DNA from: Prevotella sp.
GTDB lineage: Bacteria > Bacteroidota > Bacteroidia > Bacteroidales > Bacteroidaceae
DNA length: 41,736 nt
Direction of reading: 5' to 3'
NCBI GenBank assembly: GCA_017619375.1
Contig: JAFZSL010000029.1
Span: forward strand, 1-41,736
The notes beneath the pieces are model-generated. The model was not told where the DNA came from. It did no database searches and saw only the letters and a list, made by a program, of their open reading frames with translations. Each line of letters opens with the position of its first letter. Within the stretch, counting starts at the first letter, position 1. The position numbers were made by a program, and so were the translations under genes. Shown one piece after another: positions 24,296 through 33,093 of this stretch.

Positions 24296-27200
24296 TTATC
24301 TTGTTTCTTCTGGTTTTATTTCTGCAATTGCAACTTCGTCTGCCGTGGTAACTTCCACTTGACCTCCTTGGAACTTCTCGTGCAGTCTCTGGAACACGAT
24401 GAAGAAGGCGGGGACCACAAAGAGCAGGGCGAGTGTACCCACAGCCATGCCGGCAGTGACACCGAGTGCGAGCACGCGGTTGCCGTTGGCTCCCGCACCT
24501 CCGGCGATGATAAGCGGTATCATGCCCGCAATCATCGTGACGACAGTCATCAGGATGGGGCGCAAACGCTCTTCGCAAGCGGCGAAGGCCGCATCACGGA
24601 TGGTCATGCCTTGAGCACGGCGCTCTGAAGCGAACTCTGTAATGAGAATTGCCGTCTTTGCCAACAGACCGATCAACATGATGACACCCGTCTGCAGATA
24701 GATGTTGTTCTCCATACCAGGCAACTTGACCAGTGAGACGAGCCAGATGGCACCAAACGAACCCATTAGTCCGAACGGCACGCTCAACAGCACGGCCCAC
24801 GGCGTGAACCATGAGTTGTAGAGTGAAGCGAGGATGAGGTAGATCAGGATGACGCAGATGACATAGATGAGGGCGGTGGCGTTGGAGCCTGATGCTTCCT
24901 CCACCTCACGCGACATGCCACCGTACTCGTAGCCATAGCCATTGGGCATCGTCTCCTTGAATACCTCGGCAATGGCCTTGTGGGCATCGCCCTCAGAATA
25001 TCCGCTGGCGGTCATCACACCACAGGTGATGCTCTGGAAAAGGTTGAAGTGGTCGACGGAAGCCGAACCAACAATTTCCTTCAGAGTGACGAATTCGGAG
25101 ATGGGTGCCATCTTGCCCCCACTTACCTTCACGAAGATGTTATTCAGCGACGACGGGTCGAGACGATACTCCGGTGCGGAATTGGCCATGATGCGATAGA
25201 CCTTTCCAAACTGGTTGAAGTTGCCCACATACGAGCCACCGCAGTAGGCGCCCAACGTCCTGAGAACCGCTGCCGGCGAAACACCGGCGCGGTCGCACTG
25301 GGGAGCATCCACATCGACCTGATATTTGGGGAAACGCTCAGAATAGGTGGACATGGCCATCATGATTTCCGGGCGTTCATTCAGTTTGGCTAGGAATTTC
25401 GTGGCATCAGCATTGAACTCTGACATGTTACGGTCGTTCATATCCTGCAAAACAAGGTTGACACTGCTGTTGCTACCATAGCCAGGCACCTGCGGCATCT
25501 GGAAAGGAATGACTTTTGCATTCTTTATTTCCTTGCAGTCGTAGGCGAAGCGACCATAGACAAGCATGATATTGTGGTTCATTCCTGGACGGTCGTCCCA
25601 GTTTTTCAGACGGATGATGAGCGTGGCATAGCAACTTCCTGAACGACCTGCCATCATACCGTAACCACTGACCACAGCATAACTATCGAGTTCGGGAATC
25701 TTTTTCACCTTTTCCTCCACCTTTTTCACAATCTCCTGTGTCTCATGCAAGGTGCAGCCCTCTGGTGCACGCACCTCAGCGAAGAACACGCCTTGGTCTT
25801 CCTGCGGCACGAGCCCCGAAGGCAGGCCGCGCATGAAGAAAATGAGAAGCACGGCTGTGATGACCAGCAAGATGCCCGAGATAATCGGACGCTTGATGAA
25901 CTTGCCTACACTCTTCTTGTACTTTTTGAGGATGGCATTATAACTGGCGGTATAGGCTTTGGTGACGTAGTAGTTCAAATCCTTCTTCTCCTTCCCGTCC
26001 TTCGAGTAGCGCATCATAATGGCACACAAAGCGGGGCAGAGCGTGAGGGCCGACACACACGACAGACCGACGGCCGAGGCCAGGGTCACACCGAACTGCG
26101 TGAAGAACGAGCCCGATGTACCTGGCATGAAGGCAACGGGAATGAACACAGCCATGAAGACCAATGTACATGAGATGACGGCCACCGACACGTCGCTCAT
26201 GGCTTCACGGGTGGCTTGTTTGGCATCTGTGATGCCGCCCTCCATCTTCGCCATCACCGCCTCGACCACCACGATGGCGTCATCTACCACCGTTCCGATG
26301 GCGAGCACCAAAGCGAATAGCGTCAATATGTTGAGCGAGAATCCAGCAAGCGATACGATGGCGAAAGTTCCCAACAATGATACGATGATGGAAAGCGAGG
26401 GGATGACCGTCGCCTTGAAACTCTGCAAGAAGAAGTAAACCACCAATATCACAAGGATGATGGCGATGATAAGAGTCTCCACCACGTTGTGGATGGCGGC
26501 AAAGAGGAAGTCGTCGCTGGTTTCCAATATCTCGAACTCCAGCCCTGCCGGCATCGTCGGTTTCAGTTCCTCGTATAGTTTATTGATACGGCCATTTACT
26601 TCCGTGGCGTTGGCGCCAGGAGCCTGGAAAACCATGTAAATGGTGCCAGGCTTGCCGTCGATGTTTGACGTGAAATTATAACTTACGGCACCAATCTCCA
26701 CCTCGGCCACGTCGCCCAGGTGCAACAGGTGACCACCGTCGCTCGTTCGCAGCACGATGTCTTTGAACTCCTCTACGGTCTTCAGCGTGCCCTTATATTC
26801 CATCGAGTACTGGTAGGCATTCTCACTCTGCTCTCCCAATGAACCGGTGGCGGCGACAAAACTTTGTCCGCCGATGGCCGTAAACACGTCGTTCGGCTCC
26901 AGACCGTATTGCGCCATTACATCAGGCTTCAACCAAATGCGCAGGGCGTAAGTATTGCCCAGCGCCATCACATCACCCACACCGGTGATACGCATCAGGC
27001 GGGGGCGCACGTTGATGTCGATATAGTTGGCGATGAAGTCGGCATCATATTTGCCATCGACGCTCTTCAGTGCACCGATGTGAAGGATGTTGCTCTGCTG
27101 TTTCATCACTTGCACACCCACTTTTGTCACCTCCGAGGGTAGCAGTGCCGTGGCACGGCTGACGCGGTTCTGCACGTTCACTGCGGCGAGGTCGGGGTCG

Positions 27201-27496
27201 GTGCCCTGCTCGAAATAGACTTGAATGGAAACATCCCCCGAAGCAGAGGCCGAACTGGTGATATAGGTCATGCCAGGCACGCCGTTGATGTTCTCTTCCA
27301 AAGGCTGCACCACTGCCTTCATGATGGTGTTGGCGTCGGCGCCGGTGTACGACGTAGAGACGCGAACCGTAGGTGGTGCGATGTTGGGATATTGCTCGAT
27401 AGGCAGTGTGCTCATGCAGATGAAGCCCACCAGCGTGATGACTATCGCTATCGCACACGCCATCACGTATCTGTTGATGAATATGTTGTTCTTCAT
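24296..27496 (-). CDS. RND family efflux pump, inner membrane transporter (HAE1/AcrB type)
   Basis: This is the proton-driven pump of a tripartite system. At 1066 residues it is full-length. TM1 follows the short N-terminus MKNNIFINRYVMACAIAIVI. The TM4 charged pair is in GTVVDDAIVVVEAV (about 405), the usual proton relay. PVAFMPGTSGSFFTQFGVT is the conserved F-loop, and MLIGLLAKTAILITEFA in the C-terminal half is typical of the hydrophobe/amphiphile (HAE1) branch rather than the heavy-metal branch. It is preceded by the adaptor gene after 18 bases and followed by the secreted-protein gene after 12. The substrate range is unknown; many relatives export drugs, bile salts or dyes. Confidence 0.96.
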   Translation of the reverse strand: MKNNIFINRYVMACAIAIVITLVGFICMSTLPIEQYPNIAPPTVRVSTSYTGADANTIMKAVVQPLEENINGVPGMTYITSSASASGDVSIQVYFEQGTDPDLAAVNVQNRVSRATALLPSEVTKVGVQVMKQQSNILHIGALKSVDGKYDADFIANYIDINVRPRLMRITGVGDVMALGNTYALRIWLKPDVMAQYGLEPNDVFTAIGGQSFVAATGSLGEQSENAYQYSMEYKGTLKTVEEFKDIVLRTSDGGHLLHLGDVAEVEIGAVSYNFTSNIDGKPGTIYMVFQAPGANATEVNGRINKLYEELKPTMPAGLEFEILETSDDFLFAAIHNVVETLIIAIILVILVVYFFLQSFKATVIPSLSIIVSLLGTFAIVSLAGFSLNILTLFALVLAIGTVVDDAIVVVEAVMAKMEGGITDAKQATREAMSDVSVAVISCTLVFMAVFIPVAFMPGTSGSFFTQFGVTLASAVGLSCVSALTLCPALCAIMMRYSKDGKEKKDLNYYVTKAYTASYNAILKKYKKSVGKFIKRPIISGILLVITAVLLIFFMRGLPSGLVPQEDQGVFFAEVRAPEGCTLHETQEIVKKVEEKVKKIPELDSYAVVSGYGMMAGRSGSCYATLIIRLKNWDDRPGMNHNIMLVYGRFAYDCKEIKNAKVIPFQMPQVPGYGSNSSVNLVLQDMNDRNMSEFNADATKFLAKLNERPEIMMAMSTYSERFPKYQVDVDAPQCDRAGVSPAAVLRTLGAYCGGSYVGNFNQFGKVYRIMANSAPEYRLDPSSLNNIFVKVSGGKMAPISEFVTLKEIVGSASVDHFNLFQSITCGVMTASGYSEGDAHKAIAEVFKETMPNGYGYEYGGMSREVEEASGSNATALIYVICVILIYLILASLYNSWFTPWAVLLSVPFGLMGSFGAIWLVSLVKLPGMENNIYLQTGVIMLIGLLAKTAILITEFASERRAQGMTIRDAAFAACEERLRPILMTVVTMIAGMIPLIIAGGAGANGNRVLALGVTAGMAVGTLALLFVVPAFFIVFQRLHEKFQGGQVEVTTADEVAIAEIKPEETR

Positions 27497-27514
27497 AATG
27501 CGGAAGTTAAAACA

Positions 27515-28681
27515 CTATTCACTTTTAACTTCTTCGGGGAAGAGCACCTTCTGCCCCTCTTCCAGATTGTTAGCTCCGACAGTCACGATGCGGTCGCCCA
27601 CATTCAGTCCTGAGGTAACAATCACATCCTTGCCGTTACCGGTGTCTGTGGTCGTCACGGTCACAGCCGTGGCAGTACTGTCGGGCCTCACCATGTAGAC
27701 CAACGATTTGTCTTGCAGGCGCAACACTGCCGCCTGAGGAATCACCATCACGCCTCTCTTGTTGGCGGGAAGTACAACGGTGCCCTGTATACCAGAGAAC
27801 AGTTTACCTTCGGGATTTGGGAAGGTGGCCTTGCAGGCAATGGTGCCCGTTGCGGCGTTCACAATGCCAGTGGCACTGGTGATGCGCCCGCCGTATGGGT
27901 ATTGGGTGCCGTTCTTCATCACGAATGTCACATCAGGAAACAATTTCAAGGCAGATTCGATATTCTGAGGTTTGCCAGAGGCAAAATTCTGTTCCAAAAC
28001 AGACTCGGGCACTGAGAATTCGGCTTCCATCTGACGGTTGCCACTGACAATGGTCAGATGGGTGCCTGGCGACACCATGTCGCCGGCAAAGACAGGAATC
28101 TCACCGATGACACCCGACACCGGAGAGGTGATGGTGCAGAAGCCAAGGTTCACCTTTGCACGGTTGACACCAGCCTGAGCCTGTGTGATGGAAGACTTGG
28201 CTTGACTGACAGCAGCCAGTGCTTGGTTGTAATTGTTCTTGGAGTTCTCAAGCATATAACTGCTCACAATCTTCTTTTCATACAGGTTCTTGTTGCTCTC
28301 ATACTCCAACTTGGCGCTGTTGGCCTGAGCCTCGGCGGCCTGCAGGTTGGCTTGGGCGGCTTGAAGGTTGGCCTGGGCTGACTCTAATTCATGCTGTGCA
28401 TTGCGGGAGTCGATGATGAAGAGCGTCTGCCCCCTGCCCACTTGCTGACCTTCGGTCACGCAGATTTTCATCAACTGTCCACTCACCTGTGGTGAAATGG
28501 TCACATCGGCCTGTCCTTTCATTTTTGCACTGAACTTCACGGGCAGCACGATGTCAGTAGTATCTACAGTCATCGTCTCATACGAAGATACTGTCTCTTT
28601 GGGCATGTCAATTCCACATGATGCCAACCCAAAGATTAGGCTGAGCACACTCGCCAATCCGATAACAACTTTTCGTTTCAT
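27515..28681 (-). CDS. RND efflux periplasmic adaptor (membrane fusion protein) lipoprotein
   Basis: The adaptor bridges the pump and outer-membrane channel. The 388-residue protein starts MKRKVVIG at 28681; the longer open frame to 28846 would add an unlikely N-terminal extension in front of the signal peptide. The lipobox is GLASC (C22). A lipoyl half motif (QVSGQLMKICVTEGQQVGRG, about 65-85) is followed by a long alpha-hairpin coiled coil (about 95-172, with repeated AQANLQAAQANLQAAEA), the second lipoyl half (ITSPVSGVIGEI) and beta-barrel and membrane-proximal domains. It is the first gene of the operon. A -7 box at 28844-28851 gives a leader of about 160 bases. Confidence 0.95.
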   Translation of the reverse strand: MKRKVVIGLASVLSLIFGLASCGIDMPKETVSSYETMTVDTTDIVLPVKFSAKMKGQADVTISPQVSGQLMKICVTEGQQVGRGQTLFIIDSRNAQHELESAQANLQAAQANLQAAEAQANSAKLEYESNKNLYEKKIVSSYMLENSKNNYNQALAAVSQAKSSITQAQAGVNRAKVNLGFCTITSPVSGVIGEIPVFAGDMVSPGTHLTIVSGNRQMEAEFSVPESVLEQNFASGKPQNIESALKLFPDVTFVMKNGTQYPYGGRITSATGIVNAATGTIACKATFPNPEGKLFSGIQGTVVLPANKRGVMVIPQAAVLRLQDKSLVYMVRPDSTATAVTVTTTDTGNGKDVIVTSGLNVGDRIVTVGANNLEEGQKVLFPEEVKSE

Positions 28682-28843
28682 TACTTTATTTTTTAATTGT
28701 TTCTTGTTTTTGACCAATATTTTGAATTGTTTAAAAATTTTGGCAATTTGTAATCTTTTTAGAATCAAAGAGTTACTTTTGCCTTTGCCATATTGGGATT
28801 TAGGCCTGTAGTGATAGTGTAAGGTATTTTTATACAGACAGGG

Positions 28844-28851
28844 CAAAGTTA
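28844..28851 (-). promoter_or_regulatory. -7 box of the efflux operon
   Basis: TAACTTTG on the minus strand matches TAnnTTTG. The resulting leader to the ATG at 28681 is about 155 bases and AT-rich. No -33 element was found at standard spacing. Confidence 0.45.
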
Positions 28852-28903
28852 GTAATAAAAAACAAAAATGTCTTCCTTTTTTGCATTTTTTTTGAGGTAG
28901 TTG

Positions 28904-29177
28904 CTATTTCAATATGGAAGTGGGCTTTGCGGCTATCCAGTGAATAACGAACACGCGCTCGGCTCTGTTGCTTCGCTCATCGATGAATCAACCGAATTGT
29001 CCGAATGTTTCCCACGACAATTGCCTCTTTGCATATTCTTTTTCATACAACGTCCTCCATATTGTTGAACTACGGTTTGGTGTAGTTGGAGAGAGTTGCC
29101 TCATAGCCGTTGTTGGCCTTCTCGATTTTGACGTGTGGGATAATTGGATGGTATGTGTTGATGAAAGTCTTTTTCAT
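28904..29177 (-). pseudogene. Decayed small gene, family not recognised
   Basis: An ATG at 29177, 30 bases downstream of a TATCTTTG -7 box, opens a 35-residue frame starting MKKTFINTYHPIIPHVKIEK and stopping at TAG (29070-29072). In another frame, coding-like sequence resumes (YEKEYAKRQLSWETFGQFG), meets a TGA, and continues FIDERSNRAERVFVIHWIAA to a TAG at 28904. Joined with one frameshift and the two stops repaired, this would be a protein of about 90 residues. The quality of the joined sequence and the promoter suggest a real gene that has decayed. The family is unknown. It could alternatively be a genuine 35-residue peptide followed by unrelated sequence. Confidence 0.35.
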
Positions 29178-29206
29178 ATCCTTGCATTTTTATCATGTAT
29201 TTGATG

Positions 29207-29214
29207 CAAAGATA
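29207..29214 (-). promoter_or_regulatory. -7 box upstream of the decayed gene
   Basis: TATCTTTG on the minus strand matches TAnnTTTG, 29 bases before the ATG at 29177. No -33 TTTG was found. Confidence 0.45.
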
Positions 29215-29331
29215 CGGTTGTTTTTCATCCGGCCGGTTGTTTTTTTCGTGTTTTTCTCTCCCATTCGTTGCGACACGGCATCTCATCTGCGACAAAGAAG
29301 TTCCCCGCTTGTAAAAACTGTCGTGTCGGCG

Positions 29332-29820
29332 TTAACTTTGCTTTTCCATCTCCAACAGCCACGCTTTCTTGTCAATACCTCCGGCGTAGCCCGTCAACAA
29401 ACCTCCTTTGCCGATGACACGGTGACAAGGGATGATGAGCGAGATGTTGTTGTGACCAACGGCGCCGCCAATGGCCTGGGCTGACTTGCAGCCAAGATGT
29501 CGGGCTATGTCGCCGTAGGTCGTTGTGTGACCATAAGGGATTTCCAAGAGCTTCTGCCACACTCGTTTACGGAATTCGCTGCCGAGCATCACGAGGGATG
29601 GGATGAAGTCGGGGACTTTGCCGCTGAAATAGATGTCAAGCCAGCGACGGGTTTCAGCGAATATCGGTAGGTCGGGGCGTTCCTCATGCTCGGCGCCGTA
29701 CTTGTTGGCGAAGTGTTTCTGCCCTTCTAACCAAAGTCCCACAAGTGCCTTGCCGTCTGAGGCCATCGTGATGTCGCCAAGGGGAGACGAATAGTGTGCG
29801 GTGTAGTTTATCATTAACAA
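29332..29820 (-). CDS. ogt: Methylated-DNA--protein-cysteine methyltransferase
   Basis: This enzyme repairs O6-alkylguanine by irreversible transfer of the alkyl group to its own cysteine. The 162-residue protein shows FRKRVWQKLLEIPYGHTTTYG (helix-turn-helix, about 88-108), the arginine-finger region, then IGGAVGHNN and the active-site IIPCHRVIGKGG, followed by LTGYAGGIDKKAWLL. All catalytic parts are intact. Start ambiguity is small: MLM at 29820 or MINY two codons later. It lies 28 bases after the CPBP protease gene on the same strand and probably shares its transcript. Confidence 0.96.
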   Translation of the reverse strand: MLMINYTAHYSSPLGDITMASDGKALVGLWLEGQKHFANKYGAEHEERPDLPIFAETRRWLDIYFSGKVPDFIPSLVMLGSEFRKRVWQKLLEIPYGHTTTYGDIARHLGCKSAQAIGGAVGHNNISLIIPCHRVIGKGGLLTGYAGGIDKKAWLLEMEKQS

Positions 29821-29848
29821 ATTCGTTTGTATGTCTACTGAAAATGTT

Positions 29849-30544
29849 TTACATCGCTGATGCTATCACCAATACCGGGGGGATATTGATGATGCAGTGA
29901 AACAACACGCCCCACCAGAAACCAAGATTGACTCGAGCGTAGGTGATGGCGCAGCCACCGGCCATGGGAACAAGGATGGTTGCTATGGCGAATGGAAATA
30001 CTTGCAAGTTCAAAACAGAAAAAGCACGCAAATGGATTAATCCAAAACCAATGGCTGATATCCACATGGCAGGAATGACATATTTTTTTCTCCATACCTT
30101 CCATTGCTCATCAGTGGTAAAATGATAAACCAGCCAGGACAGAATCGCACCAATGCCTGCCACTACCAAAAGGATATACCACACCCTGCAATGATGCATA
30201 TAATAGACACAAACCAAGGGCAATAGGCCCACCCACAGGGCCACGGTTGCACGTTTGAAGGAAAGGCCAAGTCGGAACATCACTTCCTCCATGACAGGAG
30301 CGACAATCATCAGTTTCGCAATGATTGTCCATGACGCATTGTCCAAATAATTGGTTGGGTCACCGATGAACTTCGTCATTTCCATCGGGTTTAACCCTTG
30401 CAACCTGTAGATGACGACGCATATTACACGAAGCACTATGGCGATTGCCATTAAGAGGATGAGCCATTTGAAAGTTGTAACAATAATCTTTCTACGGGAT
30501 AATGACTTGGAGTCATCGGGTCTGTTTAAGATAAACTTGTTCAT
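29849..30544 (-). CDS. CPBP family intramembrane glutamic endopeptidase
   Basis: A 231-residue membrane protein with about six to seven hydrophobic segments. CPBP/Abi (CAAX-type) motifs are present: APVMEEVMFRLGL (the EExxxR motif, about 82-94), GFGLIHL (about 171-177, with the conserved His) and GVLFHCIIN (about 213-221). An intact active site is therefore likely. Such proteases process prenylated proteins in eukaryotes, and in bacteria are linked to bacteriocin immunity or membrane protein handling. No bacteriocin gene was seen nearby. It is upstream of ogt by 28 bases. A TACCTTTG -7 box lies at 30604-30611. Confidence 0.92.
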   Translation of the reverse strand: MNKFILNRPDDSKSLSRRKIIVTTFKWLILLMAIAIVLRVICVVIYRLQGLNPMEMTKFIGDPTNYLDNASWTIIAKLMIVAPVMEEVMFRLGLSFKRATVALWVGLLPLVCVYYMHHCRVWYILLVVAGIGAILSWLVYHFTTDEQWKVWRKKYVIPAMWISAIGFGLIHLRAFSVLNLQVFPFAIATILVPMAGGCAITYARVNLGFWWGVLFHCIINIPPVLVIASAM

Positions 30545-30603
30545 GGTTATACTATCAAAGTTTTTTCGTCAAAGGTTTTTGGTAAAAAAACTACCAATGT
30601 TGT

Positions 30604-30611
30604 GCAAAGGT
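30604..30611 (-). promoter_or_regulatory. -7 box of the CPBP-ogt operon
   Basis: TACCTTTG on the minus strand matches TAnnTTTG, about 60 bases before the ATG at 30544. No -33 TTTG at 19-20 bases. Confidence 0.45.
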
Positions 30612-30729
30612 AACTAAATTTTTGCGTTTTTTTATGGTGAAGCAAGATAAATTATGTGTTTAAGCCGATTAAATTGTTTACTTTTTTGTTGATTCGGGTA
30701 TATACAAGAAATGTATCTTTATTTTTTAT

Positions 30730-30737
30730 TATATTTG
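30730..30737 (+). promoter_or_regulatory. -7 box upstream of the sirtuin gene
   Basis: TATATTTG matches TAnnTTTG and lies 98 bases before the ATG at 30836. No -33 TTTG at standard spacing. Confidence 0.4.
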
Positions 30738-30835
30738 CAAGGTCATAAAGTCTGTTCGCTATATTAACATTGGTGATGACCAAGAGACCTATATGATAGA
30801 ATATGATATCATCACATACAAAACACTTTAATCTA

Positions 30836-31546
30836 ATGGCAACAAGAAAAAAAATCGTTGTTCTCTCTGGCGCGGGTATCAGCAGGGAGAGTGGAATTCC
30901 CACGTTTCGTGATTCTAATGGAATGTGGAAGCAATTTGATGCTATGAAACTGGCAAGTGTGGAAGGCTTCAAGGAAGACCCGCAGGCTGTGCTCGACTTC
31001 TACAATGCACGAAGGAAAAAACTGTTGGAGGTGCAGCCCAACCATGCACACAAGATGCTGGCGGAACTGGAGAAATATCATGATGTTGCAATTGTCACGC
31101 AGAACGTGGACGATTTGCATGAGAGGGCTGGAAGCAGCTGTGTCATACATCTGCATGGCGAATTGAAAAAAGTGACCTCTTCCATCGATAGGTTCGCCCC
31201 CGACTGTATCAAGGAGTATCCACTTGATGTGCCAATAAGATTGGGCGACAAGGCGGCCGACGGTTCACAGATGCGGCCGTATATAGTTTGGTTTGGTGAA
31301 TCTCTCGGCCAGGAAGCAGAGATAGGGGTCCTTCTGATAGAGCATGCCGACATATTCGTGGTCATCGGCACGTCATTGGTTGTCTATCCTGCAGCATTAT
31401 TTGTAAACTTTGCCAAACAAGACGCACACAAGTTCCTCATCGATCCAGGAGAAATGGAGGGCAGGCTTCCACAAGGTTTCCACCACATAAAGAAAACGGC
31501 TGTGGAGGGCATCGACATCCTGTTGGAGGAAATCAGCAAATTATAG
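30836..31546 (+). CDS. Sir2 family NAD-dependent protein deacylase, class III-like, without zinc cysteines
   Basis: The enzyme removes acyl groups from lysines using NAD. The 236-residue protein starts MATRKKIVVLSGAG; the frame extends 33 bases further upstream but without a convincing start. The NAD motif GAGISRESGIPTFRDSNGMW, TQNVDDLHERAGS and the catalytic HLHGEL are intact. YNAR (in VLDFYNARRKK) corresponds to the Tyr/Arg pair of SIRT5/CobB-type enzymes, which favours removal of succinyl or malonyl groups. The four zinc-binding cysteines normally found after HGEL are absent (the segment reads KKVTSSIDRFAPDCIK). The gene stands alone. Confidence 0.93.
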   Translation: MATRKKIVVLSGAGISRESGIPTFRDSNGMWKQFDAMKLASVEGFKEDPQAVLDFYNARRKKLLEVQPNHAHKMLAELEKYHDVAIVTQNVDDLHERAGSSCVIHLHGELKKVTSSIDRFAPDCIKEYPLDVPIRLGDKAADGSQMRPYIVWFGESLGQEAEIGVLLIEHADIFVVIGTSLVVYPAALFVNFAKQDAHKFLIDPGEMEGRLPQGFHHIKKTAVEGIDILLEEISKL

Positions 31547-31633
31547 GCACTGCGATTGATGGCTAAACCAGAGTAATTGTAATATGGTTCATAGACTCAT
31601 GGCCTCGGACTGATATAAAAAAAGTATGATGTT

Positions 31634-31804
31634 ATGAAAAAAATGATGACTTTGTTCGTGATGTGTGCAGCTGTTGCATTAGCTGCTTGTAATAAAAAAC
31701 CAGAGGAACCTTTTATCACTTGTCCTTATCCACCTGCAGATGATGATTCAATAACCATGGTAGTTAATGATTCTACCATTTCTCCAGAAGGTGAGGTAAA
31801 GTAA
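31634..31804 (+). CDS. Small putative lipoprotein (56 residues)
   Basis: A short gene. It begins MKKMMTLFVMCAAVALAACN with a clear lipoprotein signal (lipobox LAAC, C19). The mature part is about 38 residues, rich in Pro, Asp and Glu (ITCPYPPADDDSITM). There are no other features and no family was recognised. It sits between the sirtuin and the convergent symporter gene. An acidic mini-lipoprotein anchored in the membrane is the most that can be said. Confidence 0.6.
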   Translation: MKKMMTLFVMCAAVALAACNKKPEEPFITCPYPPADDDSITMVVNDSTISPEGEVK

Positions 31805-31847
31805 GAGGACGCTCTTTCAGGACGAGCACGTTACAAAGTTCCCAAAA

Positions 31848-33035
31848 TCAATCTTCAAAATCTTTGTTCACCATCGTTGCCACGCAAGAGTCCGACCAGA
31901 CATTCTCGGCGGTCTCTATCATGTCGATGATGGTGTAGATGGGCAGGATGATGCCCAAAACGGCCACGGGCGCACCTACACCCGACATCAACGAGAGGGT
32001 GAGGAAATAGCAGCCCATGGGTACGCCGGCGTTGCCAACGGCAGAGATGACGGAGATGAACAACCATGGCAAAATGGTACCCAATGTGATGGGTGTTCCT
32101 CCGTTTTGCATCACGAAGAGTGAGGTGACGAGGATGAAGGCGGCGCAGCCGTTCATGTTGATGGTGGTGCAGATGGGAAGCACGAATCTTGCAACGTTCT
32201 TCCGTATGCCGAGACGGTTTTCCGCTGTCTCCATGGTGACGGGGAGCGTGGCGGCGCTGCTCTTGGTGAAGAGCGCCATCAGCACGGCGGGCATCATCCT
32301 TCCCAGGACATGGATGGGATTATGACCCCTTGCCAACAAAAAGAGGGGGAGAATGACGAAGAATTGTATCACGTTGCCACCCAATACCACCAAGACATAT
32401 TTGCCGATGGAGTCGGCCACCATGCCTGCTGACACCTGGGCCGACAGTTGGGCGGAGAAGGCGACGATGCCAAGGGGCAGCGCCCATATCAAACCACGGA
32501 TGAGCAGGTGGAGCAGTTCCTGAAGGCCGAGGAACCCCTTGACGATGACGGCCTTGTTCTCCGACTCTGGCAGTTTGGATAGTCCGATTCCGATGGCGAA
32601 GGCCAGGAGGAGCAACGAGAGGACGTTCCCCTCAAGGAAGGGTTTGACGATGTTGTTGGGGATGACGTTGAGGATGTGTTCGGTATATGACAATGCCGGC
32701 GCCTCGACTGTCTCGCCGCCCAAGGATATGGCTTCTGTTGGCAAATTTCCCGGGGATATCAGAAGATAGAGTAGGGCACCCACAGCCGCTGCAGCGAAGG
32801 TGGTGAGCAACGTGTAGGTCAGCGTGCGCCCGAAGATTATGCCATAGCCTTTTGAACCGAAGGAGGCCAACGTGGTGATGACGGCTAACACGATGGTGGG
32901 CACTGCCAATAGTTGGAATAGCCGGGTGTATACCGTGGCCACGAAGGTCATCAGTTGATCGAGCCAAGAGACTCCAAACAACCCCATTACGGCACCCACT
33001 ACTAAAGCGCCTATCCAGATGATGGTTCTTTTCAC
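31848..33035 (-). CDS. Dicarboxylate/amino acid:cation symporter (DAACS family)
   Basis: A sodium- or proton-coupled importer of dicarboxylates or acidic amino acids (GltP/DctA/SstT superfamily). The 395-residue protein has the usual hydrophobic profile. Family signatures are the serine-rich hairpin ALFTKSSAATLPVTMETAEN (about 255-274), the TM7 NMNGCA motif in CTTINMNGCAAFI (about 291-303) and SAVGNAGVPMG (about 335-345). Which substrate is carried cannot be told from the motifs alone. It is monocistronic with a consensus promoter at 33062-33093. Confidence 0.94.
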   Translation of the reverse strand: MKRTIIWIGALVVGAVMGLFGVSWLDQLMTFVATVYTRLFQLLAVPTIVLAVITTLASFGSKGYGIIFGRTLTYTLLTTFAAAAVGALLYLLISPGNLPTEAISLGGETVEAPALSYTEHILNVIPNNIVKPFLEGNVLSLLLLAFAIGIGLSKLPESENKAVIVKGFLGLQELLHLLIRGLIWALPLGIVAFSAQLSAQVSAGMVADSIGKYVLVVLGGNVIQFFVILPLFLLARGHNPIHVLGRMMPAVLMALFTKSSAATLPVTMETAENRLGIRKNVARFVLPICTTINMNGCAAFILVTSLFVMQNGGTPITLGTILPWLFISVISAVGNAGVPMGCYFLTLSLMSGVGAPVAVLGIILPIYTIIDMIETAENVWSDSCVATMVNKDFED

Positions 33036-33061
33036 TTTTTGTTAAATAGATTTTTTCTTTG

Positions 33062-33093
33062 CAAATATACGGAAAAGATAATTCCCAAACAAA
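33062..33093 (-). promoter_or_regulatory. Consensus promoter of the symporter gene
   Basis: On the minus strand, TTTG (33090-33093), a 20-base gap and TATATTTG (33062-33069) match the Bacteroidetes -33/-7 promoter. The ATG at 33035 lies 26 bases beyond the -7 box. Confidence 0.75.

Larger units (their letters stand above)
28682..29331. other. Intergenic region with efflux promoter and a decayed gene
   Basis: These 650 bases hold the leader and -7 box of the efflux operon (28844-28851), a decayed minus-strand reading frame (28904-29177) with its own -7 box (29207-29214), and an inverted repeat CGACACG/CGTGTCG (29271-29277 and 29322-29328) beyond the ogt stop. No intact gene was seen. Confidence 0.6.

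Noticed and set aside
24296-27496. Heavy-metal (CusA-type) pump assignment suggested by the Met-rich neighbour
   Set aside because: The pump's motifs fit the HAE1 drug/amphiphile branch better; the metal idea is kept only as a hypothesis for the secreted protein.
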